Below are positions 30,870 through 41,798 of a DNA stretch of 64,000 nt, in pieces. A program made the position numbers and the translations under genes. Positions within the stretch are counted from its first letter, which is position 1; every line of letters starts with the position of its first letter. The DNA is from Mycoplasma testudineum. GTDB taxonomy: Bacteria > Bacillota_I > Bacilli_A > Mycoplasmatales > Metamycoplasmataceae. The notes beneath the pieces were generated by a model. The model saw only the letters and a program-made list of their open reading frames with translations, ran no database searches and was not told where the DNA came from. The DNA is taken from NCBI RefSeq assembly GCF_002245785.1, contig NZ_NNCE01000001.1:89365-153364 (forward strand). Direction: 5' to 3'.

Positions 30870-31814
30870 ATGAATATTGAATGAGAAAAAATAGTTACCT
30901 TAGAAGGTTTAAAGCAACTTAAAAATAAAATTAATTCTAGTGATGGTCCAATTGGAATTTTAAAACTTAAATTAAAAAACGCAAGTAGAGAACAAAAAGC
31001 TGATATTGGTAAAGAATTAAAAGAGGCCATGACTTTTTATGAATCTAAGTATGAGCAAATAAATAAGCAAATTGAAGCTGAAAACATTAGATTTAGAAAT
31101 GAAAAATTTAGACAAGATCCATTTCAAAATAGTATTAAAAAATTTGGGCTTCATCCATTAACTTTAATTTCAAATCGAATTGAAAAATGATTTTTGCAAA
31201 ACGGTTATTATAGTGCTCCATCTTCTCATATTATTGATGATGAATTAAATTTTGAAGCATTAAATATACCTAAAGATCATCCTGCTAGAGAAATGCAGGA
31301 TTCACTTTATTTTAAAAATGATAAATTACTTAGAACTCATAACACAGGTTGAAGTATTTATCAATTACAGCAAAATCCAAACAAGTCATTTAGTCATTTT
31401 ACTATTGGTCCAGTTTATCGTAATGATATAGATGATCAAACTCATTCACATCAGTTTAGTCAATGTGATTTTGTTTCGGTTGGTCATTTTACAATTAACA
31501 ATTTGATCTATACATTAAAAAATTTACTTTCATATGTAATGGAAGAAGAAGTAAAAATTAGAATGAGACCTAGCTTTTTCCCTTTTACAGAACCATCAGT
31601 GGAAGTAGATATGTTTTATGATAATAGATGAATTGAAGTTTTAGGTGCTGGTATGTTGCATCCTAAAGTGTTAATGGGCGCTAAATATACAAATTCAATG
31701 TCAGCTTTTGCTGCCGGAATTGGAATTGAACGTTTGGCTATGATTAAATACAAGGTAAAAGATATAAGAGATTTCTATTTAAATGATTTGCGTTTTATAG
31801 AAAATTTTAAGTAG
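30870..31814 (+). CDS. pheS: Phenylalanine--tRNA ligase alpha subunit
   Basis: Catalytic subunit of the (alpha-beta)2 class II synthetase for tRNA-Phe. The 314-residue product has an N-terminal helical hairpin shorter than in most bacteria, then the class II core. Visible parts are [37 protein letters not shown], motif 2 [24 protein letters not shown], the [14 protein letters not shown] segment and motif 3 [24 protein letters not shown]. All catalytic motifs are intact. ATG 30870 is in frame; an ATG at 30860 is not. Four TGA codons are Trp. It is followed by pheT after 7 nt. Confidence 0.96.
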
Positions 31815-31821
31815 GTATTAA

Positions 31822-33969
31822 ATGTTATTTTCATATAAAAAATTAAAGCAAATTGCTTTACTTGATGAATCGATAAAAATAGAAGATGTTGTTAATGCAA
31901 TTAATTCAATAGGTTTTGAAGTTGAAGAGTATAAAAGCTACCAACAAATTCACGGAATTAAATTTGGTAAAGTTTTAAATGTTTATAAAAATAAAAATTC
32001 AGATAAATTAAATGTTTGTGAAATTCTTTTTGAAGATAAAAGAAGAATTATCCAAACAGCTGCGCAAAATGTTTTAGCAAATAAAACTGTAATGGCGTTT
32101 ATACCCGGATCTATTTTAAAAGGTACAACAATTCAAGCAAAAGAGATGCAAGGAATAGTAAGTGAAGGAATGCTTGTTTCTTTAGAAGAATTAGTTCATG
32201 ATCCTGAATTAGTTAGAGATGAATATCGTGATGGTATTTTTCTATTAGATGATATTGATTTAAACTTAGATCCAATTAAGTTTTTTGATTTAGATGATTA
32301 CATAATTGATGTAAGTATTTTATCTAATCGCAGTGATGCTAATAGTTACAAAATAATGGCTTTAGAATTAGCTGCTTATTTTAACTCCAATTATCGTTTA
32401 GATGAATTATCAAAAATTACGTCTAAATCAATTGATCTAAAAATAAATACAGATCAAAAAAGTTTTAATCTAGTTGAATACAAAGGTAATCTAACAATCG
32501 ACTTAAAAGACCAACTCCTTTTAATAAAGTCAAATATTAAAACTATGAATAATCCTGTTGATTTAACTAATCTTAACTTAATTATGACTGGAGTGCCAAC
32601 CCATGTTTATGATGCAACTCAGGTTGACGAAATTAATATATATACCAAAACAGAAAAAATAAATATTTTTGGAAACAAGGAAGTTAATTTAGATGATGCA
32701 TTAGTTGTAGCCAATTCTAAAGATTCGATTTCTGTTGCTGGTGTAATCGGAATAGAAAATTATAAAGTTTCACAAGATACATCAAGTTTATTATTTGAAT
32801 TTGCAATTTTTGATAACAGCCTAGTACGTAAAAGCATGCGACAAGTAAAAATTGACACAATGGCAGGTCGTCAAGCTTCTAAAGAAATAAGTTTTGGAAT
32901 GATGAATTTAGCTTATTCAAATTTAATCACTTACTTTGAAAATAAATCAAGCATTAAAACAAATTTCAATATTTACCCTAGTAATTATTCGATAAAGTTT
33001 GATGAAAAAATTCTTAAAAATTACTTAGATAATTTTGAATCACATGATTTTTCAAAATCATACAATGCACTAAGAATTTTAGGATTTGAATTTAAAAATA
33101 ATGAAGTATTGGTACCTTCATATCGACACGATATCGAATTTAGTCAAGATATCGTTGAAGAGATATTAAGATTTTATGGTTATGATAATTTAGTGCCTGT
33201 TAAGCCAAATTTAATTAATACAAAAATTTATGACACTTTGGAATTAAAAAATTCTGCTGTTGCAGCAGGTTTTGATGAAATTAGAACTTACAACCTTATT
33301 TCCGAAGTTAAAAATAAATTTAATCCATTCAAATTTAATCTGAGCCAAAAATTGGAAACATTTATTTCATTAGAAAAACAAGTTATTAGAGATTCTTGAA
33401 TCCATTCTGCAATTGAAACAATTGAATATAATCACAAAAGAAAACTAGAAAATCTTTCATTTTTTGAAATGGGTATTTTAAATAAGTCAATTAATTTTTT
33501 TGGTATTTGTTCAACTAATTACAACATTTTACAAATGAAGGATAAGTTAGAAGCGATATTAAGTAATTTTGAAATTTCTTATAAAGAAGCCAGTTTTGAT
33601 TTTGCTAATCCAACTGAACAACTGGAAATTTGATCTGGAGATAAATTTGTTGGATACATAGCGAGAATCAGTGCCAAATTAACTGATGTTGATCTTATTG
33701 TTGCCGAAATATTAATAGATGAATTAAAACCAACTAATTTTGTAAATGCTGATTATATTAATACTGCATTAAGCGACATTGATTTAAATTTTGAATTAAG
33801 TAATAATGAAACTAATTTTGAAATTGTAGAAAAATTGAAACCATACGACTCTAAAATTAGTTGATTTGTTAAAGATGTTTTTGAAAAAGATAATAAAAAC
33901 ATTGTTACCGTTTCGATTACATCTGATAAAGAAACAATTGATAAATTGAAAAATAAATTTTACAATTAA
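31822..33969 (+). CDS. pheT: Phenylalanine--tRNA ligase beta subunit
   Basis: Non-catalytic and editing/tRNA-binding subunit paired with PheS. The 715-residue product begins with the typical YKKLKQIALLDESIKIEDVVNAINSIGFEVEE. It then has an EMAP-like OB domain (GKVLNVYKNKNSDKLNVCEILFED...QTAAQNVLANKTVMAFIPGSILKG...EGMLVSLEEL), the DVSILSNRSDANSYKIMALELAAY block, B3/B4 and B5 regions, RHDIEFSQDIVEEILRFYGYDNLVP, and a C-terminal anticodon-binding-like domain ending in KLKNKFYN. It is somewhat shorter than the ~800 residues common in other bacteria. Its N-terminal OB fold is the same family as the stand-alone protein at 524. Three late TGA codons are Trp. Confidence 0.95.
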
Positions 33970-33990
33970 AACACCTTCGTGTGTTTTTTT
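33968..33990 (+). terminator. Terminator of pheS-pheT
   Basis: AAACAC-(6 nt)-GTGTTT followed by a T-run, overlapping the pheT stop region. Confidence 0.7.
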
Positions 33991-34063
33991 GTTCAAAAAA
34001 TATTTAGTAGTAATTTTAATAAAATAAAGTTGTAATTATTAACTCACTTTTTTTAATTAGTAT

Positions 34064-34069
34064 TAAAAT
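34064..34069 (+). promoter_or_regulatory. -10 box of the ATP synthase operon
   Basis: TAAAAT lies 9 nt before the ATG at 34079; no Shine-Dalgarno sequence precedes that ATG. If correct, the first gene of the operon is translated from a leaderless or nearly leaderless end. Confidence 0.4.
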
Positions 34070-34078
34070 AAAAAAAGC

Positions 34079-34516
34079 ATGGTTTTGGAAAAGTGAAGAC
34101 TTAAAGTGAATTTTTGAATGATATTATCACTTTTGGTAGGAAGTATAATATGTTTATCACTTTATGGAATTGAATACATAAGATACTATGCATTTCTAGG
34201 TTGGGTTATTGGAACATCAATCGTTTGATTGATTTACAATTTCAATATCGTAATTCTAAGAAAATATTTATCAAAATTAACCAAGTTTAGTTATTTCGGG
34301 GTCTATTTATTGAAAATGATTGTAGTTGGGATTATTATCACTGCAGTTGTATTTATAAATCTTTTTAGTGAAATAAGATTAATGTCTAGTGTTGAAATAG
34401 CTTTAGCCCCAATAAATATATTTGCGTTGATTTTTGGTATAGGCACAATTCCAGCTATCGTTATAATTGTAAATTTGTGCAAATTGAAAGGTGAAACTAA
34501 AAGTGGAATTAAATAA
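34079..34516 (+). CDS. MG406-like membrane protein preceding the F-ATPase (AtpI position)
   Basis: A 145-residue protein with four hydrophobic segments: FWMILSLLVGSIICLSLYGI, AFLGWVIGTSIVWLIYNF, YLLKMIVVGIIITAVVFINLF and ALAPINIFALIFGIGTIPAIVIIV. It lies immediately before atpB and overlaps it by 14 nt. In size, topology and place it matches the MG406 family of mycoplasmas, considered the counterpart of AtpI, which helps c-ring assembly elsewhere. The function here is inferred from position. Three TGA codons near the start are Trp; without table 4 only the C-terminal half would be called. No ribosome site is present. Confidence 0.75.
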
Positions 34517-35276
34517 AAATAATGCTGTTGCCGGAAATCCTCTTACTTCCCAACTGTGAGTAGTTCAACCTCATATTCTCACTTTATTTATAATAATAAT
34601 TATATTTATTTTCATCTCGCTATATGTATTTTTTAGAATAAGAAAAGCAGATCCTAAAAAAGCACCTAAAGGCGTTGTATTTGTAGCAGAGCAATATGTT
34701 GGATTTTTCAAAGATACATTTGATTCGGCTACTGACGGGAAAATAAATTGAACATCTCCATATTTATTTGTTTTGTTCTCTTTTTTACTTGTTGGTAATT
34801 TACTTGCTCTTATTGGTTTTAGAGCAATAGCTACAGCTTATACAGTACCACTAACATTTGCTTTAATTTCATGAATTATGATTTATGTATTTGGAATTTT
34901 CTATAACAAGTGAGGATTTTTCAAGAAATTTTTAAATCCAGTTGAAATAGTTGGTCAGTTTATTCCTATACTATCTTTATCTATTCGAATGTTTGGAAAT
35001 ATAACAAGTGGTAGTGTAATTATTTATCTTTTATATTCAGTAACTGCATGGATTTATAGTCTAATGACAGGATCGACAATTGCAACATATGTTCTAGGCC
35101 CGATTGTTGCTCCATTAATGCATTTATATTTAGATGCTTTCAGTGCAATGGTGCAAGCTTATGTCTTTACACTCTTAACTATGATTTATTGAATCGGAGA
35201 AATAGGCGAGGCAGGCCCGGAAAAATCTAAAAAAGTCACTAAAAAAAATAAAAGATTTGTTCTTAAAAAAGCTTAA
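34503..35276 (+). CDS. atpB: ATP synthase Fo subunit a
   Basis: Forms the proton half-channels next to the c-ring. The 257-residue product has multiple membrane segments. It includes the essential arginine in LSLSIRMFGNITSG (SxRxFGN motif) and the late LMHLYLDAFSAMVQAYVFTLLTMIYW segment, where subunit a contacts the c-ring. The start is GTG at 34503, inside the end of the MG406-like gene, with AAAGG upstream; no suitable ATG exists before the first membrane segment. Five TGA codons are Trp. First structural gene of atpBEFHAGDC. Confidence 0.94.
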
Positions 35277-35279
35277 TAA

Positions 35280-35301
35280 TAATGGCCCAAGTAAGCCATT
35301 A
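35280..35301 (+). promoter_or_regulatory. Intercistronic stem-loop atpB-atpE
   Basis: TAATGGC (35280-35286) pairs with GCCATTA (35295-35301), 8-nt loop, in the 68-nt gap before atpE, with no T-run. In other bacteria the c subunit is made in excess of the rest; such a stem may affect mRNA processing or atpE translation here. Confidence 0.4.
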
Positions 35302-35344
35302 AACTGCTTAAAATAACAATTTTATTAAATTTAAGGAGATTATA

Positions 35345-35647
35345 ATGAATGAATTTACTAATACAATTATTGAAGCATCAAAAGCTGTTACAGCAAATGC
35401 TTCAGCAACTGTGGGGCAAGGATTAGCAGCAGGATTAACTGCTGTAGGTGCCGGTTTAGCAATGATTGGTGCCTTAGGTACAGGTATTGGTCAAGGTATA
35501 TCTGCCGGAACTGCAGCACAAGCTGTTGGAAGAAATCCTGAAGCTGAAAAGAAAATAAGACTTATGTTAATTATTGGTTTGGCTATTGCTGAATCAACAG
35601 CTCTATACGCTTTAATTGTTTCAATTCTTTTAATATTCGTTTTTTAG
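35345..35647 (+). CDS. atpE: ATP synthase Fo subunit c
   Basis: Rotor ring subunit. The 100-residue product has two membrane helices: a glycine-rich helix 1 (GLAAGLTAVGAGLAMIGALGTGIGQG) and helix 2 with the ion-binding carboxylate Glu83 in IIGLAIAESTALYALIVS. A polar loop RNPEAEKK (63-70) joins them and contacts the central stalk. A roughly 20-residue N-terminal extension precedes helix 1. Gln in helix 1 is in GIGQGISAG, but no complete Na+ signature is evident, so H+ is the likely ion. A strong AAGGAG lies 7 nt before the ATG, in keeping with high expression. Confidence 0.96.
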   Translation: MNEFTNTIIEASKAVTANASATVGQGLAAGLTAVGAGLAMIGALGTGIGQGISAGTAAQAVGRNPEAEKKIRLMLIIGLAIAESTALYALIVSILLIFVF

Positions 35648-35673
35648 GGAAAAGTTATTTTTAAGGAGACAAT

Positions 35674-36213
35674 ATGAATCAAATTGTTGAAATAAATCGT
35701 AGTACTTCTGAAACTCTAACAGAGATGTTTCAGAGTCTTTTTCCTTCAATTCCATTATTTGTAGCAACTGTTTTATCATTTATCATTTCGTTTATTTTTT
35801 TATATATTTTTTTATATAAACCAGTTAGCAAGTTTGTCAAAGATCGTCAAACATTTATTCAAAATAATATTGATAGTTCAATCGAGAGCAAACGTCTAGC
35901 ACAATTAGCACAAGAACAAGCAGCTGATTCACTTTTTCAAGCTCATGAAACTGCACAAAAAATTGTAGTAAAAGCAAAAATTGAAGCTGAAAAAGTTGCA
36001 AATGAATATATAACAAATGCTAAAAGAGATGTCCAAATTATTGTTCGGAATGCAAAAATGGATGTAGAAAGACAAGAAAATGAATTTTACGAAAATTCAA
36101 AAAATCACATTGTTCAAACATCAGTTGAATTAGCTAAAAAAATACTAAGTAAAGAAATTAAACCAAATATCGAAAATGAAATTCTTTTAGAATTAGAAAA
36201 AATGCAAAAATAA
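35674..36213 (+). CDS. atpF: ATP synthase Fo subunit b
   Basis: Peripheral stalk subunit linking Fo to F1. The 179-residue product has one membrane segment (LFVATVLSFIISFIFLYIFLY, about 28-48) followed by a long charged helix with the VSKFVKDRQTFIQNNIDSSIESKR start and alanine-rich AQLAQEQAADSL...AHETAQKIVVKAKIEAEKVA pattern of subunit b. About 25 residues precede the membrane segment; unlike some mycoplasma AtpF proteins there is no lipobox cysteine. AAGGAG lies upstream. Its stop codon overlaps the atpH ATG by one base (TAATG). Confidence 0.94.
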   Translation: MNQIVEINRSTSETLTEMFQSLFPSIPLFVATVLSFIISFIFLYIFLYKPVSKFVKDRQTFIQNNIDSSIESKRLAQLAQEQAADSLFQAHETAQKIVVKAKIEAEKVANEYITNAKRDVQIIVRNAKMDVERQENEFYENSKNHIVQTSVELAKKILSKEIKPNIENEILLELEKMQK

Positions 36214-36770
36214 TGTCAGATAGAAAATACGATATTGCACATGCCTATTCTGATGCACTAGTTGATTTAACAGAAGATAAAGATTTAAGAAATGTTCTTG
36301 AAAATTTAATTTTTATTCAAGAAGTTGTTAATTCAAATCCTGAACTTGTAGAATATTTAAAAAGTGAACAAGAATCTATTGATGAAAATAAAAAGTTTTT
36401 AGTCAAAATTTTTGAACCTGCAAATGAAACTGTAAAAAAATGAATTTGGATTATATTAGAACAAAAATTAATTTACTATTTGAAATTAATTTTGTCAGTT
36501 GTGATTCAAAAATTAGAAATGCGTTTAGGAATAAAGCGTGGAATTATTTATACAACTAATGAATTATCAACAACAAAACTAAATCAAATAAGTAAATTAC
36601 TTAGTCATAAAATTAATAAAGAAGTTATCTTAGTTAATAAAATAAAACCAGAATTACTTGCCGGTTATGAAATAGTGATTGATGAATTAAAATTTAGCAA
36701 TAATGTAAATGAGTGATTACAAAAGTTTGCAAAAGAAATTAAAAAGGAGCGGTTAGATGAGACAAAATAG
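36213..36770 (+). CDS. atpH: ATP synthase F1 subunit delta
   Basis: Connects the peripheral stalk to the top of the alpha3beta3 ring. The 185-residue product starts [30 protein letters not shown] with the family's N-terminal helical bundle and has the C-terminal [22 protein letters not shown], corresponding to 'GG..i.igd...DgSv...L..l'. TGA codons at 36441 and 36714 are Trp, so the naive ORF breaks into pieces. It begins at the atpF stop and overlaps the atpA start by 14 nt, indicating coupled translation. Confidence 0.92.
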
Positions 36771-38421
36771 AGTAAATGAAATTGCTTCATTAATAAAAGA
36801 AAAAATTAAAAATTATGATTCAAAAGTTCACAATAGTGAAATCGGAAAAATTGTAAGTGTTGGTGATGGAATAGCTCTTGTAAGTGGATTAGATTCTGTT
36901 CAAGAAGGTGAAATTTTAGATTTTGGTTATGACGTTTTTGGTCTAGCTTTAAATTTAGAAGAAGAATTTGTTGGAGTTGCAATCTTAGGTAATGATTCTG
37001 TGCTTAAAGAAGACATGGAAGTTACAAGAACTAAAAAAATTATTTCCGTTAAAGTTGGTGAAGAACTTTCGGGTAGAGTTGTTGATGCACTTGGCAGACC
37101 AATTGATGGTAAAAAATCAATTCAATCAACAAAAACTAGAGATGTTTTTATAACTGCCCCTGGAGTTATGACTCGACAATCTGTTGATCAACCACTTGAA
37201 ACCGGGATTATGGCAATTGATAGTATGATCCCAATTGGTCGAGGTCAGCGTGAATTAATAATTGGAGATAGACAAACAGGAAAAACTGCAATTGCAATTG
37301 ATACAATTTTAAACCAAAAAGGCAAAGGCATAAAATGTATTTATGTTGCAATTGGTCAGAAAAATTCAACTGTTTCTCAAATTGTTAAAAAACTAGAAGA
37401 TAATGATGCGCTTGAATATACAACGATAGTAGTAGCCGGTGCAAGTGAACTAGCTCCAATGCAATATATAGCACCATATACAGGTGTAACAATTGCTGAA
37501 GAATTTATGCAAAAAGGTATTGATTCATTAATAATTTATGATGATTTATCAAAACATGCTGTAGCTTATAGAACGCTATCTTTATTACTTAGAAGACCGC
37601 CAGGAAGAGAAGCTTATCCAGGAGATGTATTCTATTTACACTCGAGATTATTAGAAAGATCAGCTAGACTTAATAAAGAATATGGTGGTGGTTCAATTAC
37701 AGCGCTTCCAATTGTTGAAACTCAACAAGGTGATATTTCAGCTTATATTCCTACAAATGTAATTTCTATTACCGATGGTCAAATTTTTACAAAAGAAGCA
37801 TTATTTAATTCTGGTCAAAGACCAGCAATTGATGTTGGTTTTTCAGTTTCTCGTGTTGGTTCAACTGCTCAACATAAAATGATTAAACAAGTAGCTGCTT
37901 CATTAAAATTAGAATTAGCTCAATATAATGAAATGCAAGCTTTTAGTCAGTTCGGAAGTGACTTAGATCAATCTACAAAATCAATATTAGATCATGGTCA
38001 AAAAGTTTATAATATCATTAAGCAAAATCAATATTCACCAGTTGATCAAGTAGATCAAGTTCTTGTCTTTTTAGCTGTAAAATTGAAAGTTACAAACATA
38101 ATTCCAGCTGAAAGTATTGAAACTTTTAAGAAAAGAATAATTTCTCATTTTAGTAGTAATAAAGATGCGCTTATTCTTAGAAACGAATTGCAAGAAACCA
38201 AAAATATTTCACCTGAATTAGAAAAAAAATTAAAACAAATGTTAATAAAAATTGCTAATCAAGTTGTTAGTGAAATACCAGGATATGATTCTAAAAACTT
38301 TCAATCTATTCCAGGTGTAAATCAAGTTCAAGATGAAAAAAATAAAACTCAAAAAGACAATGTTATTTTAAGTAAAGATAAAGAAAAAACAAGCAATAAT
38401 AAAAGCAGTAGCGGTAAATAA
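36757..38421 (+). CDS. atpA: ATP synthase F1 subunit alpha
   Basis: Non-catalytic nucleotide-binding subunit of F1. The 554-residue product has the beta-barrel start, Walker A GDRQTGKT (170-177), [16 protein letters not shown] (Walker B), [39 protein letters not shown] and the arginine finger region [14 protein letters not shown]. After the usual end (about residue 512) it has a lysine-, asparagine- and serine-rich tail of about 40 residues ([10 protein letters not shown]...[11 protein letters not shown]) that the typical ~505-residue alpha lacks. AAGGAG lies upstream inside atpH. Confidence 0.97.
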   Translation: MRQNRVNEIASLIKEKIKNYDSKVHNSEIGKIVSVGDGIALVSGLDSVQEGEILDFGYDVFGLALNLEEEFVGVAILGNDSVLKEDMEVTRTKKIISVKVGEELSGRVVDALGRPIDGKKSIQSTKTRDVFITAPGVMTRQSVDQPLETGIMAIDSMIPIGRGQRELIIGDRQTGKTAIAIDTILNQKGKGIKCIYVAIGQKNSTVSQIVKKLEDNDALEYTTIVVAGASELAPMQYIAPYTGVTIAEEFMQKGIDSLIIYDDLSKHAVAYRTLSLLLRRPPGREAYPGDVFYLHSRLLERSARLNKEYGGGSITALPIVETQQGDISAYIPTNVISITDGQIFTKEALFNSGQRPAIDVGFSVSRVGSTAQHKMIKQVAASLKLELAQYNEMQAFSQFGSDLDQSTKSILDHGQKVYNIIKQNQYSPVDQVDQVLVFLAVKLKVTNIIPAESIETFKKRIISHFSSNKDALILRNELQETKNISPELEKKLKQMLIKIANQVVSEIPGYDSKNFQSIPGVNQVQDEKNKTQKDNVILSKDKEKTSNNKSSSGK

Positions 38422-38423
38422 AA

Positions 38424-39281
38424 ATGGCTTCATTACAAAAAATTAATCAAAGAATTTCGCTTGTTGATAATATAAAAAAAATTACAAAGGCAATGGAATT
38501 AGTTGCTACATCAAAATTAAGAAAATTACAAAACCATAGCGATAAAGTTAATGAATATAGTTCAACTGTTGATGAAATGTTTCAAAAAGTTTCATCACAA
38601 TTATCAAAAGAAGATTTAAATTTAATTTACCCACAGAATCCTAAAGACGCAATACTTTATGTTGTAATTACAAGTGATTTAGGATTAGCTGGTTCGTACA
38701 ATAGTGATATTTATAAATTAGTAAAATCATTATTAAAACCGGATGATAAAGTTATCATTTTAGGTTCAAAAGGCATTAATCATTTTTCATATTTAAACGA
38801 GAAAATATTAGCTCATTATGCTAATTGACCAGATTTTGTTAGATATGAAAATATAGAGCCTACAATTGAAATAATTTTTGAACATTACTACAAAGGTGAA
38901 TTTAAGCAAGTCAATGTAATTTATACAAAATTTGTCAATGTTGTAACTACTGAAAAAGTTAATTTACAACTGCTGCCAATTCTAGTTAATGATTTTAAAA
39001 ATACAGCCGAAAGAGTTCAAATGAAAGCTGATATTGAATTTGAACCAAATCCAGAAACTATTTTTAAAAGCGCTATGCCTCTTTACATTGGTTCAAGATT
39101 ATATGGACTAATTGCTGAATCTAAAGTTTCTGAAATGGCTAATAGAAGAGTAGCTATGGAAAATTCAACTAGAAATGCTGGTGAATTAATAGGCAATTTA
39201 AAAATCGAATTCAACCGCCGCCGCCAAGCAGCTATAACACAAGAAATAGCTGAAATAGTTGGTGGATCAGTAGAATCATAA
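38424..39281 (+). CDS. atpG: ATP synthase F1 subunit gamma
   Basis: Central rotor shaft. The 285-residue product starts MASLQKINQRISLVDNIKKITKAMELVATSKLRKLQ, the N-terminal helix of the coiled coil, and ends with the matching C-terminal helix SRLYGLIAESKVSEMANRRVAMENSTRNAGELIGNLKIEFNRRRQAAITQEIAEIVGG, so both halves of the shaft are intact. The middle Rossmann-like domain carries the VITSDLGLAGSYN motif. A TGA at 38826 (HYAN-W-PDF) is Trp. It starts 3 nt after atpA and is followed by atpD after 8 nt. Confidence 0.96.
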
Positions 39282-39289
39282 GGAAAAGT

Positions 39290-40680
<1,391 letters not shown>

Positions 40681-40681
<1 letters not shown>

Positions 40682-41091
40682 TGGCTAAAAATGTAAACTT
40701 AACTATTACAACACCACAAGGAATCTATTTTAATGACATGGTAGATATTGTAACAGTTAAAACTCCAGAAGGTTATGTTGGATTTATGGCTAATCATCAA
40801 CCTACTCTATCAACAATTATGATCTCAACTCTTTATGTTAATAGTTCTTCATCAGGAAAACAAAGATTAGCAGCTATTGACACTGGCTTAATTTATGTTG
40901 ATAAAGAGCAAATAACTATTGTTACGAGTGCATGTGAATTTGCTGAAGATATTGATGTAACTAGAGCAAGAAAAGCTAAAGAAAAAGCAGAAGAAGCAAT
41001 TAAGCTAACAACAAATATAACTAAAATTACAGAAGAAGAAAGACGCCTTTCAAGATCATTAAACAGACTTAAAGTTGCCGATCAAAAGTAA
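40681..41091 (+). CDS. atpC: ATP synthase F1 subunit epsilon
   Basis: Regulatory rotor subunit at the foot of gamma. The 136-residue product has the N-terminal beta sandwich (VNLTITTPQGIYFNDMVDIVTVKTPEGYVGFMANHQPTLSTI) and a C-terminal two-helix domain (IDVTRARKAKEKAEEAIKL...ITEEERRLSRSLNRLKVADQK) that in other species can inhibit ATP hydrolysis. Length and layout are normal. It is the last gene of the operon; a terminator begins 7 nt after its stop codon. Confidence 0.95.
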
Positions 41092-41097
41092 TTTGAT

Positions 41098-41130
41098 AAC
41101 GTTCCATTTATGAGAACGTTTTTTTATTTT
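41098..41130 (+). terminator. Terminator of the ATP synthase operon
   Basis: AACGTTC (41098-41104) pairs with GAACGTT (41114-41120), 9-nt loop, then T-rich sequence. Confidence 0.85.
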
Positions 41131-41306
41131 CTTTGAATTGAAGATTGTAAAAAACATGTCCAAAAATTCAAGTATGTTCTACAAAAATAGTTTATATTTC
41201 TATATTATCAGCTCAACCATTTTTTTAATTTTAAAAAATAAATTCAATAATACAAAAAAATAATTTGCGTTTTTTCGTTTAAGGAGATTTTTTTACATTT
41301 AATAAT

Positions 41307-41798
41307 GTGAAAAAGAATTTTAAGATAATTTTACTAATAATAGCAATAGCAATAAGCATTGTTTCATTTTCAATTTATCATTTTTATTCAATTCCAAAGC
41401 AACAAGTGCAACAAAAGCGAAACGAAATAAGAATTTTGGTTCAAGGATGAATTGAATTTCCAGGCTGACATATATATCCAGAAGGAACAAAATTTTCTCA
41501 TGTTTTACAGGATCTAAAAGTTAAAACAGGAGCTGATTTAAAAAATATTGATATTGAAGAAATATTGATCAATGATAAAGAGTATTACATCCCAAAAATT
41601 AACTTAGACAAATTAACATGATCTAAATTAGAAATTACAGATTTAAAAGAAATTGGGATTAATCAAAATATTAGTCAGGAAATAATAAATTTAAAAAATA
41701 AGAAAATAAAACCAACATGAGAATTAATTGACAAAATATCTGGAATCGGACCAATAACTATTGAAAAATTAAAAAACAAATTAGACCTGAATCGATAA
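41307..41798 (+). CDS. comEA: ComEA-like competence protein
   Basis: A 163-residue protein with an N-terminal membrane segment (IILLIIAIAISIVSFSIYHF), a middle domain resembling the SLBB/soluble part of ComEA (EIRILVQGWIEFPGWHIYPEGTKFSHVLQDL...), and a C-terminal helix-hairpin-helix (WELIDKISGIGPITIEKLKNKL). In competent bacteria ComEA binds incoming double-stranded DNA at the membrane. Start is GTG 41307; the ATG two bases earlier is in a frame that stops after eight codons. AAGGAG lies 18 nt upstream, an unusually long spacing. Four TGA codons are Trp. It abuts comEC. Function in a mycoplasma is unproven. Confidence 0.8.

Noticed and set aside
41305-41330. ATG at 41305 as the comEA start
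   Set aside because: That frame stops after eight codons; the in-frame start is GTG 41307.
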